Notes: a model not told the origin generated them from the letters alone. Positions 34,156 to 42,907 are shown, numbered from the stretch's first letter. The stretch is 64,000 bases of DNA from JAGPDB01 sp046331265 (GCA_046331265.1 JAXLRE010000010.1:3682-67681); one strand, 5' to 3'. Program-made: numbers and translations.

Positions 34156-35955
34156 ACCTGAACTGACTCCATGATCTGGAGCATTACGAACAGCATTTTG
34201 ATGTAAAGATTTCATTAGATCAATATCATTACCGCCAAAAGCATGAACTTTATAATCAATACTACTTTGATCACCTAAAATCACTCCTGAAGAAGCAGGT
34301 AAACAAATTCCATCTTGTCCTGCGCTAAAGAAAATCTCATCACCCTGTTTGAAAATAGTTATAAACGTCGAATCTCTCTTCGAATTTGGATTTTTTCTTT
34401 CAATACAAATAAACCCAACTTCTTGACTTAATAGCATTTCATCGATACCTAAACTTGACGCTGAAACTGCACCTTCACTTGTTTGACTTTGAGAAATAAA
34501 ATCAACAGGTTTATCGCTAGTAGAAAAAGATGCTGCAATAAGATCTGACCTTGTAGATAAGGCCTTATTCCAGGAGCTGAACAAAAGATATTCAGACCTT
34601 GTACTAGGTGTTAAATCTGTAAAAATTTCCTTTGTTAATTTATAAACATCTTCGTTTCTATAAGGAGCACGACATTTATCGAAAAAATCTGATCTTGACT
34701 TATCTATCTCTCGAAAATGCGTAACAGCTTGAATATATGCTGGCGCACCTCTAGACGCTAAATATTTTTCATATAAGTCACTTGTTCCATAAAAATTTAA
34801 TGCGGGATCATACACATCGAAACCGTCTTGTGCTTTCACAACAAAAAATTGGTGTCCTGGAACACGAACCGTTGCGCCTCTCTCCGAAATATTTTGTTCT
34901 TCAATATTTCCTTCACCTATTAATTTTGGCGGCCTACCGAATAATCTGTTTGATGCGGTTTGTTCTGAAAGTGGATCAAAATCATCTAAATGAAATTGAG
35001 GTACTGGTTTCCTCAATGATTTATCAGAAGGTTTAACCCGAAATCTTGGTGTTACTTTGTCTCCTCCTAAACCGCCATTTAAGTTAATTGCAAGAGCAAT
35101 AGACTGCTCGACACAATTACCTTCGACATATCTATCTGTTCCTACAATGCCAGAAAGAGTTGAAAAATTTGGTGAATTATTCGTATATGTATAGTTAGGT
35201 TCAACCCAATCTTGTGTCGCCATTAAGCACATGCTCTGAGCGATGGGTCGATTAGAAATATCATCTTTAAATTTTTCGGCTGTCTGCGCTAGCACTTCAT
35301 CTCTAAACACGTTTCCATCAATCATGATTGGAACATCATATTTAACACTATATGGACCTTCCACAGGTACTACTGGACTAGTAATAACTGCTTTTGTCTT
35401 TTCTAAAACATTATTTACTTCAAAGAGTGCGCCAGTTCCAAGTCTTGTCTTTCCCTGGTATTCTTCGAATAATTCAGTTGTGCTTCGTACTTTCCATTGA
35501 TTATCAGCAACCATAGTTAAAGGCTTAAATGATGTCGTTAATACTCCATCTTTTAAATCAATAACGCCAACTATTAAATCTTTATCTGGAGACAATATAT
35601 ATACACAGGCATGGTTGTTGTTTTCTGGTTTATTTGCTTCATCAATAAGACGTTGTAAAAGTTCTGCAGGTTTAGCATTAGATAGATGTTCTTGGTGACC
35701 TTCAACCAGTTTCTGAAAGTATTCAATGGAGTCGGGTACATTTTCTGGATGTGTTTTTATTTCATCGACGCCATCTAAGACACTAAATTGCACTTGAGAT
35801 GTATGATCGTATCTAGTATCCCTAAAAAGAATGACATGTTTTAACGCTATGTAAGGATCAGATAAAACGTAAGGGACTATTGTTTGATGGAATCTCTCAA
35901 GGCCACGACTAATACGCGCTGCATCAGCGTACTCTTGCTCTGTAAATATGGCCAT
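34141..35955 (-). CDS. Large unknown protein with papain-like Cys/His/Asp pattern
   Basis: A 604-aa soluble protein with no signal peptide or membrane helix; family not recognised. Residues 278-300 read EGNCVEQSIALAINLNGG (Cys281 at the start of a helix), 366-377 VPGHQFFVVKAQ (His368 at the start of a strand) and 379-385 FDVYDPA (Asp383). This order and spacing match the core of papain-like and transglutaminase-like cysteine peptidases, including predicted deamidase/toxin domains with N-C-V...G-H...D. The flanking domains (1-270 and 400-604) are mixed alpha/beta and unrecognised. The ATG is preceded by an A/T stretch without a ribosome site. Orientation is divergent from pheA. Activity is inference. 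Confidence 0.6.
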   Translation of the reverse strand: MAIFTEQEYADAARISRGLERFHQTIVPYVLSDPYIALKHVILFRDTRYDHTSQVQFSVLDGVDEIKTHPENVPDSIEYFQKLVEGHQEHLSNAKPAELLQRLIDEANKPENNNHACVYILSPDKDLIVGVIDLKDGVLTTSFKPLTMVADNQWKVRSTTELFEEYQGKTRLGTGALFEVNNVLEKTKAVITSPVVPVEGPYSVKYDVPIMIDGNVFRDEVLAQTAEKFKDDISNRPIAQSMCLMATQDWVEPNYTYTNNSPNFSTLSGIVGTDRYVEGNCVEQSIALAINLNGGLGGDKVTPRFRVKPSDKSLRKPVPQFHLDDFDPLSEQTASNRLFGRPPKLIGEGNIEEQNISERGATVRVPGHQFFVVKAQDGFDVYDPALNFYGTSDLYEKYLASRGAPAYIQAVTHFREIDKSRSDFFDKCRAPYRNEDVYKLTKEIFTDLTPSTRSEYLLFSSWNKALSTRSDLIAASFSTSDKPVDFISQSQTSEGAVSASSLGIDEMLLSQEVGFICIERKNPNSKRDSTFITIFKQGDEIFFSAGQDGICLPASSGVILGDQSSIDYKVHAFGGNDIDLMKSLHQNAVRNAPDHGVSSGLIDR

Positions 35956-36017
35956 ATATATTTTTTCGTCTATTTATAGGGATAAATTCACTACTTTAAG
36001 ACTAAAATGTCAGACTT

Positions 36018-36968
36018 ATGACAGATACCGTTAACCATAAAAAGCCAGGCAAAGTTGCATATTTGGGTCCCGCCGGCACTTTTTGCCACGAAGCTGTCAT
36101 GAGTCAAGCAGATTTGAAGGATAGCGAATTACTACCTATGTATTCAATAGCTGAAGTTTTCGAAGCTGTTGATAATCGCGAAGCAGACCTTGGAGTTGTT
36201 CCTTTAGAAAACACTATTGAAGGAAGCGTATCTTTAACTCTAGATATGCTTGTATTCGATTCAGAAGCAATGATACAAAGAGAAATTGATCACAACATCT
36301 CGTTATGCCTAGCCACAACCAAAGATGGATCTATTGAAAACCTTGAAACAATTTTCTCTCACCCTCATGCTCTAGCTCAATGCCGTACATATCTAGAAAA
36401 TAATCTTGATTCAGTTAAGAGGAAAGCAACTGACTCAACTGCTAGTGCAGCAAACTTAGTCGCAGAAAAAAATAATAAAACTTACGCTGCTATATGCCCC
36501 ACTGAAGCAGCTAAAAATTACGGACTTAAAATTCTTGAAAGTCACATTCAAGATATTGAATTTAATCAAACTAGATTTATCGTGATCGGAAATGGAATAC
36601 CACGAGCGACAGAAAAAGATAAAACTTCTATAGCCGTATTTCAGCGAGCCAACCGTCCTGGATCGCTTGTAGCGATATTAAGTGAGTTCGCTAGTCGTTC
36701 GATAGACTTAACAAAATTAGAATCACGACCCACAAAAGAAGGCTTAGGCCAATATTGTTTTCTCATGGATTTCGTAGGTCATATTTCAAATGAAAATATT
36801 TCTGAGTGTTTACATTTAGTTAGAACAGAACATGCGGATATAAAATTTTTAGGTTCATATCAGGTTGCAGGAGATACTCTAACCAATGGGTCCATAGGTA
36901 ACTCACGTCAATGGAAAGAAACAGACCAATGGCTTAGTGACCTTCTTTCAAAGGTAGATAAAACATGA
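36018..36968 (+). CDS. pheA: Prephenate dehydratase
   Basis: A 316-aa enzyme that makes phenylpyruvate for phenylalanine synthesis. The PDT domain opens VAYLGPAGTFCHEAVMSQ and has VVPLENTIEGSV, AAICPTEAAKNYGL and the catalytic TRF of FNQTRFIVIG. The C-terminal ACT domain (about 205-290) has PGSLVAILSEFASRSIDLTKLESRP, where ESRP is the phenylalanine feedback site. No chorismate mutase is fused, as usual in actinobacteria. The stop overlaps the serS start (ATGA). TAAAAT lies 9 bases before ATG. Confidence 0.96.
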   Translation: MTDTVNHKKPGKVAYLGPAGTFCHEAVMSQADLKDSELLPMYSIAEVFEAVDNREADLGVVPLENTIEGSVSLTLDMLVFDSEAMIQREIDHNISLCLATTKDGSIENLETIFSHPHALAQCRTYLENNLDSVKRKATDSTASAANLVAEKNNKTYAAICPTEAAKNYGLKILESHIQDIEFNQTRFIVIGNGIPRATEKDKTSIAVFQRANRPGSLVAILSEFASRSIDLTKLESRPTKEGLGQYCFLMDFVGHISNENISECLHLVRTEHADIKFLGSYQVAGDTLTNGSIGNSRQWKETDQWLSDLLSKVDKT

Positions 36969-38215
36969 TCGATCGTAAATTACTTAAAACAGATAAGTCT
37001 TACAGAGAACGCATAGAGGCTAAGCGTGTTGATCCGTCATTAATTGATTCTTTCCTTGAACTAGACGATAAGAAATCTCAACTAAGTATTACTGTCGAAG
37101 AAAAACGATCATTACGCAATTCAATCTCTAAAGAAATAGGAAAATCTTCTCCAGAAGAACGCGAAGAAAAATTAAAACAAGCTGGAGTTTTAAAAGAAGA
37201 GCTCGACAAACTTGAAGATCAATTGTCAGAACTCGAATCAAAACACCGTGAATTCCTTCTACAAATTCCTAACCCCATACATGAATCTGTCCCTATAGGT
37301 GGCGAAGATGACTATGAAATTATCTCTACAGTTGGAGAACAATATGCTGCCCCAAAAATGGACCATGCAGATTATGGAGAATACATGGGTTGGGTTCTTT
37401 CAGAACAAGGTGCAACAATTTCTGGATCACGTTTCGCTTATCTAGCAGGAGACGCGGTTCGTCTTGAGTTCGCTCTTGTGCAGTTCGCAATGGACGTACT
37501 TAAAGAAAACGGTTTCACTCCTATTGTCCCACCAGTATTAGTGCGTGAGTCAACAATGGAAGAAGCCGGTTTTTTCCCTACAGATCGAAATCAGGTTTAT
37601 CACTTAGAAGAAGATAACCTATTTTTGGTTGGAACTTCAGAAGTACCGTTGAGCGGACTGCACCGCAACGAGACTTTAAAGCCGGAACAACTTCCAATTA
37701 AATATGCGGGATTTTCATCATGTTTTCGCCGTGAAGCTGGAACATATGGAAAAGATACAAGAGGAATATTTAGAGTACATCAATTCGACAAGGTTGAGAT
37801 GTTCATCTATTCAACTCCTGAACAGTCTTGGGAAATTCATGAACAAATACGTGCTATTGAAGAAACTATTTGCCAGAAATTAGGTTTAAGCTATCGAATA
37901 ATCGCATGTGCTAGTGGCGATTTAGGTCCAGCAGCAGCTAAAAAATATGACATTGAAGTTTGGCTGCCAAGTGAAGGCGCATATCGAGAGCTAACTAGTT
38001 GTTCTAATTATCTTGATTTCGCTTCTCGTCGAGGAAATATTCGCGTTAAAGGCGAAAATGGTACAGAACTAGTCCATACTTTGAATGGAACTGCTGTAGC
38101 TATAGGACGTGCTTTAACTTTCATGATGGAACGCCACCAACAAGAAGATGGATCATTCTTAGTGCCCGAAGTATTACGACCATACTTAGGTGGACAGTCA
38201 AAACTTGAGAGATAA
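36965..38215 (+). CDS. serS: Seryl-tRNA synthetase
   Basis: A 416-aa class II synthetase. The long N-terminal coiled-coil arm (about 25-110, Lys/Glu-rich) grips the long variable arm of tRNA-Ser. The catalytic domain has motif 2 (FSSCFRREAGTYGKDTRGIFRVHQF) and motif 3 (NGTAVAIGRALTFMMERHQ), with FLVGTSEVPLSGLH between. It is coupled to pheA by ATGA. Its cognate tRNA-Ser(TGA) begins 52 bp downstream. Confidence 0.97.
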   Translation: MIDRKLLKTDKSYRERIEAKRVDPSLIDSFLELDDKKSQLSITVEEKRSLRNSISKEIGKSSPEEREEKLKQAGVLKEELDKLEDQLSELESKHREFLLQIPNPIHESVPIGGEDDYEIISTVGEQYAAPKMDHADYGEYMGWVLSEQGATISGSRFAYLAGDAVRLEFALVQFAMDVLKENGFTPIVPPVLVRESTMEEAGFFPTDRNQVYHLEEDNLFLVGTSEVPLSGLHRNETLKPEQLPIKYAGFSSCFRREAGTYGKDTRGIFRVHQFDKVEMFIYSTPEQSWEIHEQIRAIEETICQKLGLSYRIIACASGDLGPAAAKKYDIEVWLPSEGAYRELTSCSNYLDFASRRGNIRVKGENGTELVHTLNGTAVAIGRALTFMMERHQQEDGSFLVPEVLRPYLGGQSKLER

Positions 38216-38267
38216 ATCGTCCTTAGCTAAGGCCGGGCAATATTGACCTACTATTATATTTAGCTTC

Positions 38268-38354
38268 GGTGGGATGGCAGAGCGGACGAATGCACCGGTC
38301 TTGAAAACCGGCGGGTGAATAGCCTCCAGGGTTCAAATCCCTGTCCCACCGCCA
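38268..38354 (+). tRNA. tRNA-Ser(TGA)
   Basis: The acceptor stem GGTGGGA pairs with TCCCACC, there is a long variable arm (class II), the anticodon loop is CTTGAAA with anticodon TGA, the T-arm is GGGTTCAAATCCC, and the discriminator G is followed by an encoded CCA. It lies directly after serS, the gene for its synthetase. Confidence 0.96.
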
Positions 38355-38370
38355 CTTTTGAAAGATAAAT

Positions 38371-38757
38371 ATGAGATCTAAAATACTCAGGATTTTATTT
38401 GTAGGCCTTTGGATAACATTTTTTGAATTTTTACGCAATCAAATCATATTGTTAAATATTTGGGAAAAACATTTTAAATCTCTTGGTTTATCGTTTGAAA
38501 CAAAACCGATTAACGGAATTTTATGGATGATCTGGTCTATTACCTTTGCTTATATCATTTATGAACTAAGCACGAAATATTCATTCTACAAAACCTTGTG
38601 TTTATCTTGGATAATCGGCTTTGTCTTAATGTGGATCACAATCTACAACCTACAGGTATTGCCTTTACGAATACTCTTCTTTGCTATTCCACTTAGTTTA
38701 TTGGAAGTTCTTGTAGCGTATAAAATACTTAACACAAAGGTTAGCCATGAGTCTTGA
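38371..38757 (+). CDS. Small four-helix membrane protein
   Basis: A 128-aa protein with hydrophobic helices at about 7-25, 48-65, 73-92 and 97-118. Family not recognised. It starts 17 bp after the tRNA-Ser CCA with a weak GAAAGA site, and its end overlaps the carbonic anhydrase start by 11 bp, so the two are coupled. A transport or anchoring role for the anhydrase is possible but unproven. Confidence 0.6.
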   Translation: MRSKILRILFVGLWITFFEFLRNQIILLNIWEKHFKSLGLSFETKPINGILWMIWSITFAYIIYELSTKYSFYKTLCLSWIIGFVLMWITIYNLQVLPLRILFFAIPLSLLEVLVAYKILNTKVSHES

Positions 38758-39376
38758 ATTCGTATTTAGAAATAACCAAAATTGGGTTAAAGAAAAAATT
38801 GATCTCGATCCTCAATACTTTGAAAAACTCTCCAAAGGTCAAACACCAGAGATTTTATATATAGGCTGTTCAGACTCACGTGTAACAGCTGAAGAAATTA
38901 TGGGGTTAGAACCAGGACAGGCTTTTATCCATAGAAATATTGCAAATCAGGTTATTAGTACTGACAACAATGTAAATGCAGTTGTTCAATTTGCAGTTGA
39001 AAGCTTGAAAGTCAAACACATCGTAATCTGTGGACATACTGGCTGTGGAGGCATTGATGCAGCGATGCATCCCCAAGACATGGGGCAACTTAACAGTTGG
39101 CTACAAACTTTGCGTGACGTATACAGATTACATAAAGAGCTTCTAGACGACATAAAAGACGACACACAAAAATTCGACAAGCTTGTTGAATTAAACGTCA
39201 AAGAACAATGTCTCAACATATTAAAAATTGATCATGTTCAAAAGGCAATTAAAAAATCTTCATACCCTAAAATTCATGGTTGGGTTTTCGATATAAGATC
39301 AGGCCATTTAAATGATCTTGAGATCGAAAAAAACGCAGAATTTAAGGAAATAGAAGACATTTACCATTTAGTTTAG
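38747..39376 (+). CDS. Beta-class carbonic anhydrase
   Basis: A 209-aa zinc enzyme that interconverts CO2 and bicarbonate. Zinc ligands are visible: C41 with the D43/R45 dyad (CSDSR), and H97 with C100 (CGHTGC). FIHRNIANQV follows the first motif as in plant- and Can-type enzymes. The start ATG 38747 has AAGG five bases upstream inside the preceding membrane gene. It supplies bicarbonate for carboxylases. Confidence 0.95.
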   Translation: MSLEFVFRNNQNWVKEKIDLDPQYFEKLSKGQTPEILYIGCSDSRVTAEEIMGLEPGQAFIHRNIANQVISTDNNVNAVVQFAVESLKVKHIVICGHTGCGGIDAAMHPQDMGQLNSWLQTLRDVYRLHKELLDDIKDDTQKFDKLVELNVKEQCLNILKIDHVQKAIKKSSYPKIHGWVFDIRSGHLNDLEIEKNAEFKEIEDIYHLV

Positions 39377-39430
39377 GGAAAGTTAATCTATTTGATAACT
39401 TCGCCTATGCGTTATCCTCAAAGTTTTATA

Positions 39431-39436
39431 TAAAAT
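39431..39436 (+). promoter_or_regulatory. -10 element for trhO (leaderless GTG start)
   Basis: TAAAAT is followed by ATATAA and GTG 39443. No ribosome site is present. The surrounding A/T run makes other -10 registers possible. Confidence 0.45.
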
Positions 39437-39442
39437 ATATAA

Positions 39443-40318
39443 GTGAAACGAAATATCCTTTTTTACAAATTTGTCAATATTGCTGATCCAGAAATGACAG
39501 TGCGCTGGCAAAAAGAATTATGTTCTCGCCTAAATATAAAGGGACGTTTAATAATTTCTAAACATGGTATAAATGGAACCTTAGGTGGAGACATTGAAGA
39601 TCTACGTGCATACAAACGAGCAATGAATGCCAGTGGGATATTTAGAGGAATTTTCTATAAATGGAGCGATATTCCAGATAACGCATACCCTCGTTTAAGT
39701 GTTAAGGCACGTGAAGAGCTTGTGACTTTTGGTGTACCTGACGAAGTAAAAATTGATGATGAGGTCGGAGTTGTAGGTGGTGGAGAAAGAATTCGTGCAA
39801 GAGATCTAAATAGATTTATGGAAGAAAACAAAGACGCCGTCTTCTTCGATGGTCGAAACTTATATGAAAGCTCTGTAGGAAAATTTAAAGAAGCTGTAAT
39901 ACCGAAAGTGAATACAAGTCGTGAGTTTCTAAAAGAAATCGAAAAACCAGAATATGCAGATTTAAAAACTAAACCTGTAGTGACTTATTGCACCGGTGGT
40001 ATTCGTTGTGAAATTTTAACTGCGTTAATGAAGAACCGTGGTTTTGAAAATATTTACCAACTAGACGGCGGTGTCGTTACCTATGGAAAAGAGTATGGAA
40101 ACAAAGGCCTTTGGGAAGGCAAATGTTATGTTTTTGACGGACGCATCCAACAAGAATTTGCTCAAAACACAGAAGTAATCAGCCATTGTCGTGAATGTGG
40201 AAAAGTTTCAGACAATTTTGCTCATTGTTCAAATGAACCATGTGGAGCACAGATGATTATCTGTGAAGAATGTGAAGAAAAACAAGTTCCACACTTCTGC
40301 CCTGCATGTTCATCGTAA
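39443..40318 (+). CDS. trhO: tRNA uridine(34) hydroxylase TrhO (rhodanese-like, YceA family)
   Basis: A 291-aa protein that hydroxylates the wobble uridine of some tRNAs (cmo5U/mo5U pathway). The N-terminal UPF0176 domain (GRLIISKHGINGTLGG) precedes a rhodanese domain with active-site Cys in VTYCTGGIRCE and the DGGVVTYG motif. The C-terminus holds a Cys-rich zinc-binding block (CRECGK...CSNEPCG...CEECEE...CPAC). The start is GTG. It is convergent with the small gene after pit (3-bp gap). Confidence 0.93.
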   Translation: MKRNILFYKFVNIADPEMTVRWQKELCSRLNIKGRLIISKHGINGTLGGDIEDLRAYKRAMNASGIFRGIFYKWSDIPDNAYPRLSVKAREELVTFGVPDEVKIDDEVGVVGGGERIRARDLNRFMEENKDAVFFDGRNLYESSVGKFKEAVIPKVNTSREFLKEIEKPEYADLKTKPVVTYCTGGIRCEILTALMKNRGFENIYQLDGGVVTYGKEYGNKGLWEGKCYVFDGRIQQEFAQNTEVISHCRECGKVSDNFAHCSNEPCGAQMIICEECEEKQVPHFCPACSS

Positions 40319-40321
40319 AAC

Positions 40322-40504
40322 TTATTTGGTGTTCTTTTTCCAATTTCTAGAAATCGAATCGGCAAGACACAGAAGAGTTAAACCAATATAGATACATCCA
40401 ATAAATATTGGTACTCGTCTTAAGTCTTCATCAGGAGCAACATAGGTCAATGCAAAAACAACGACAGTAGCGATCGCAAAAAATCTTGTCCTAGCATCAA
40501 TCAT
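40322..40504 (-). CDS. Small membrane protein in the phosphate-uptake operon
   Basis: A 60-aa protein with two hydrophobic helices (about 6-22 and 28-48) and a basic tail. The start ATG 40504 overlaps the pit stop (ATGA), which fixes the start and shows coupling; the frame is open further upstream but only antisense-like text is gained. A homolog is not recognised. It may be a small partner of the transporter. Confidence 0.6.
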   Translation of the reverse strand: MIDARTRFFAIATVVVFALTYVAPDEDLRRVPIFIGCIYIGLTLLCLADSISRNWKKNTK

Positions 40505-41496
40505 GATAAAACTCCTACGATCAAATACGTTAGAGCTGCCATTAGACCTGCTGCAGGTATCGTAATAATCCATGCCCATACGACCCGCGATGCTATATTC
40601 CACCTAACTGCACTTAATCTGCGAGCAGAACCAACACCAACAATTGCGCCAGTAATTGTATGCGTTGTAGAAACAGGTATTCCCGCAGCTGAAGTTGCAA
40701 ACAAAGTAATTGCTCCAGCCGTTTCAGCACAGACCCCTCCAACTGGCTGCAATCTTGTAATTTTACTTCCCATTGTTTTTACGATTCTCATACCTCCGGT
40801 TAGCGTACCCAGCCCAATCGCTGTGTGGGCAGCTAAAACAACCCATATAGGTAACTCAGAGTTAGCTGTCGTATATTTTCCAGCTATAAGAAGTGCAAAA
40901 ATAATACCCATTGTTTTTTGCGCATCGTTAGCACCATGACCTAAAGAATATGCACCAGCAGAAACGAGCTGCAATCGCCGAAATATTTTGTTTGTTCGAT
41001 TTACATTTTTAACGGGCAAGGTAAACCACTGAACAATAACCATTAAAATGAAACCAAAAGCCAAACCAATTAGTGGTGAAAGAATAATAAACATTCCTAT
41101 TTTCTGCAGACCCGAACTTATAAGAACATCAAATCCACCTTTAGCCAAAGCTGCACCAGCCATTCCTCCAACTAGAGCATGCGAAGATGAACTAGGTAGC
41201 CCGAGCCAATACGTAATTAAGTTCCAAGCAATCGCTCCTAAAAGTCCAGAGAAGATTAGTCCAACACTTAGTACATTTTGTGCAACGACATCTTTAGCAA
41301 TTGTGTTTGCAACCTCAGTACCAAAAACTAAAAATGCTACAAAGTTAAAAAATGCCGCCCAGATAACTGCCAGTTTTGGAGTTAAAACACGTGTTGAGAC
41401 AACAGTAGCGATTGAATTTGCAGCATCGTGAAAACCATTCACAAAGTCAAAAGAAAGCGCAATTGCGATCGTAACAATAATTGCTAAGTGACCCAT
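40501..41496 (-). CDS. PiT-family inorganic phosphate transporter
   Basis: A 331-aa membrane transporter that imports metal-phosphate using a cation gradient. Both PiT signature repeats are visible: FVNGFHDAANSIATVVSTRVLTP near the N-terminus and SLGHGANDAQKTMGII near residue 190. The later block PVSTTHTITGAIVGVGSARR is also typical. About nine to ten helices are predicted. It is downstream of a DUF47 gene (10-bp gap) and overlaps a small membrane gene. Confidence 0.95.
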   Translation of the reverse strand: MGHLAIIVTIAIALSFDFVNGFHDAANSIATVVSTRVLTPKLAVIWAAFFNFVAFLVFGTEVANTIAKDVVAQNVLSVGLIFSGLLGAIAWNLITYWLGLPSSSSHALVGGMAGAALAKGGFDVLISSGLQKIGMFIILSPLIGLAFGFILMVIVQWFTLPVKNVNRTNKIFRRLQLVSAGAYSLGHGANDAQKTMGIIFALLIAGKYTTANSELPIWVVLAAHTAIGLGTLTGGMRIVKTMGSKITRLQPVGGVCAETAGAITLFATSAAGIPVSTTHTITGAIVGVGSARRLSAVRWNIASRVVWAWIITIPAAGLMAALTYLIVGVLS

Positions 41497-41506
41497 AACT
41501 ACTCTT

Positions 41507-42127
41507 CTATGAATGCTTCAAATGAATCGACTCAACAATGTCTGCAACGCGATCCGTTTGCTTAATTGCTTCACGTAACGATTCGTTAACATCTTTTAGC
41601 TTGAGAACATCAAAAGATTTAAGATCACCAGAAAAAAGATGCGAAACACTTTTACGATAAATTTTTCTAGCTTTTCTACGGTATTCTTCAACCGATTCGA
41701 GGTCTTCTTCGATGTTATTAAATTTAGATAACTTTCCCATTAAAGAATTTATACTTCCACATGCGAATAAAAGTATTTTTGATAGTTCGGAAAGATATTC
41801 ATTTTCTTCTTCTACAACATGTAAAACCAAAATATCTGCAACATTAAGAATCTCATCAAGAATATCGTCGAGGCCTTCGGCGAGTTCATGTATGTCTTCA
41901 CGATCGAACGGAGTAACAAAACTATGTTGCAATTTTTTGATTATTTTCTTAGTGCATTCATCGCCATGCTTCTCTATTGTTTTGATTTCTTTCATCATTG
42001 ATTCAGCATTATCCAAATGCTTTTCAATCATTTCGTTTAATTTTTCTGCTCCATCAAGAACGTTCTTTGAAGATTCAATAAACAGCGGGAAAAACGATTC
42101 GTTCCTAGGAATCAATCTAAACTTCAT
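41507..42127 (-). CDS. DUF47 (PhoU-like) regulator of the PiT transporter
   Basis: A 206-aa all-helical PhoU-fold protein (RLIPRNESFFPLFIESSKNVLDGAEKL start, EKHGDECTKKIIKKLQHSFVTPFDREDIHELAEGLDDILD metal-cluster region with several Glu/Asp/His). DUF47 proteins are encoded next to pit genes and are thought to control phosphate import. An AGGAG site precedes the ATG. A 16-bp palindrome (42143-42158) lies just upstream. First gene of DUF47-pit-small membrane protein. Confidence 0.92.
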   Translation of the reverse strand: MKFRLIPRNESFFPLFIESSKNVLDGAEKLNEMIEKHLDNAESMMKEIKTIEKHGDECTKKIIKKLQHSFVTPFDREDIHELAEGLDDILDEILNVADILVLHVVEEENEYLSELSKILLFACGSINSLMGKLSKFNNIEEDLESVEEYRRKARKIYRKSVSHLFSGDLKSFDVLKLKDVNESLREAIKQTDRVADIVESIHLKHS

Positions 42128-42142
42128 TATTTCTCCTAATTA

Positions 42143-42158
42143 AAATATCATGATATTT
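42143..42158. promoter_or_regulatory. 16-bp palindrome upstream of the phosphate operon
   Basis: AAATATCATGATATTT is perfectly palindromic, 16 bp before the DUF47 start codon and immediately before its AGGAG site. It could be an operator or simply an A/T-rich leader hairpin. Confidence 0.4.
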
Positions 42159-42247
42159 CTAGCACTTTTGTAAGATAAATCTCAGTATCAGACGGAGATA
42201 AGTTTGCGCCTATACTGTTATGTCTTCGCCACTGCGAAGGACAAAAT

Positions 42248-42339
42248 GGAGAGCTGCCAGAGTGGCCGAATGGGCTTGCCTGCTAAGCAAGTGTCTGACG
42301 TAAGTTGGACCGAGGGTTCAAATCCCTCGCTCTCCGCCA
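42248..42339 (+). tRNA. tRNA-Ser(GCT)
   Basis: The acceptor GGAGAGC pairs with GCTCTCC, the anticodon arm is CTTGCCTGCTAAGCAAG with anticodon GCT, and a long variable arm and GGGTTCAAATCCC T-arm are present. Discriminator G and CCA are encoded. A small hairpin (CTTCGC...GCGAAG, 42226-42239) lies just upstream. The last 22 bases overlap the 3' end of the convergent gene at 42318. Confidence 0.96.
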
Positions 42340-42704
42340 ACCCCTACTTGTTCACGAATATCTGCCTGCATTAAAGGCACGATAGTTTTTCCAACTGCGT
42401 GAAAATATGCCAAGTTAGAAAGATCGTCTGGAGAAAAAGAAGAACTTTCACCAAAGTCTTTAATTGCATCTGCTAGAGCTTCATCTATAGCATCTTTGCT
42501 ATAGCCAATTGGCAGAACAATCTCTAGGCCACATTTTCCATCAGGGTCTAGCCCAATAATTTCACTTTGAACTGATCGAGTATCCATCCCTTGTTGAACC
42601 GCTCCTCTTACTAAACGAGGATGAATTCGCAAAGTAAGATCTTCTAAAACGTCTCGTTCTAATCCTAAAATTTGTACTACTTGAATCTCCGTATTTTCAG
42701 ACAT
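42318..42704 (-). CDS. Hypothetical protein whose end is antisense to tRNA-Ser
   Basis: A 128-aa soluble alpha/beta protein, not recognised. It has an N-terminal strand (IQVVQILGLERDV), a positively charged middle and an Asp/Glu-rich helix (DAIDEALADAIKDFGE). The last seven residues and stop are encoded by the complement of the tRNA-Ser 3' end. Support that it is a gene: TAGAAT lies six bases before ATG 42704, as for other genes here, and codon use is normal. The overlap with a tRNA gene is unusual, so it could end earlier in relatives. Confidence 0.55.
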   Translation of the reverse strand: MSENTEIQVVQILGLERDVLEDLTLRIHPRLVRGAVQQGMDTRSVQSEIIGLDPDGKCGLEIVLPIGYSKDAIDEALADAIKDFGESSSFSPDDLSNLAYFHAVGKTIVPLMQADIREQVGVGGERGI

Positions 42705-42710
42705 TTTTAT

Positions 42711-42716
42711 ATTCTA
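42711..42716 (-). promoter_or_regulatory. -10 element for the gene at 42318-42704 (leaderless)
   Basis: TAGAAT on the minus strand is followed by ATAAAA and ATG 42704. Confidence 0.5.
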
Positions 42717-42793
42717 AGATAATTAGTAGCCATTGACATAATCAGCTATATCTGCTGTCAACTAGCTTCCAACAGAATGGGTGATCCCACAAA

Positions 42794-42823
42794 TTGGGTG
42801 CAAGTATGACTTTTCATTAGAAT
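42794..42823 (+). promoter_or_regulatory. Promoter for tRNA-Arg and the fused PPTase gene
   Basis: TTGGGT (42794-42799), 18 bp, and TAGAAT (42818-42823) lie 10 bp before the tRNA 5' end at 42834. Confidence 0.55.
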
Positions 42824-42833
42824 TATCTCCCTT

Positions 42834-42907
42834 GCACTCGTAGCTCAGTTGGATAGAGCGTCTGTCTACGGAACAGAAGGCCGGGAGTTCGAATCTCTCC
42901 GAGTGCG
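42834..42907 (+). tRNA. tRNA-Arg(ACG)
   Basis: The acceptor GCACTCG pairs with CGAGTGC, the D-arm is GCTCAGTTGGATAGAGC, the anticodon loop is TCTACGGAA with anticodon ACG (read as inosine), and the T-arm is GGGAGTTCGAATCTCTC. Discriminator G at 42907; CCA is not encoded. This needs the CCA-adding enzyme, whose gene begins beyond 63379. A coding sequence starts at 42909. Confidence 0.96.

Noticed and set aside
38223..38438. 71-aa minus-strand open frame
   Set aside because: It is antisense to tRNA-Ser(TGA) and the start of the small membrane protein gene.
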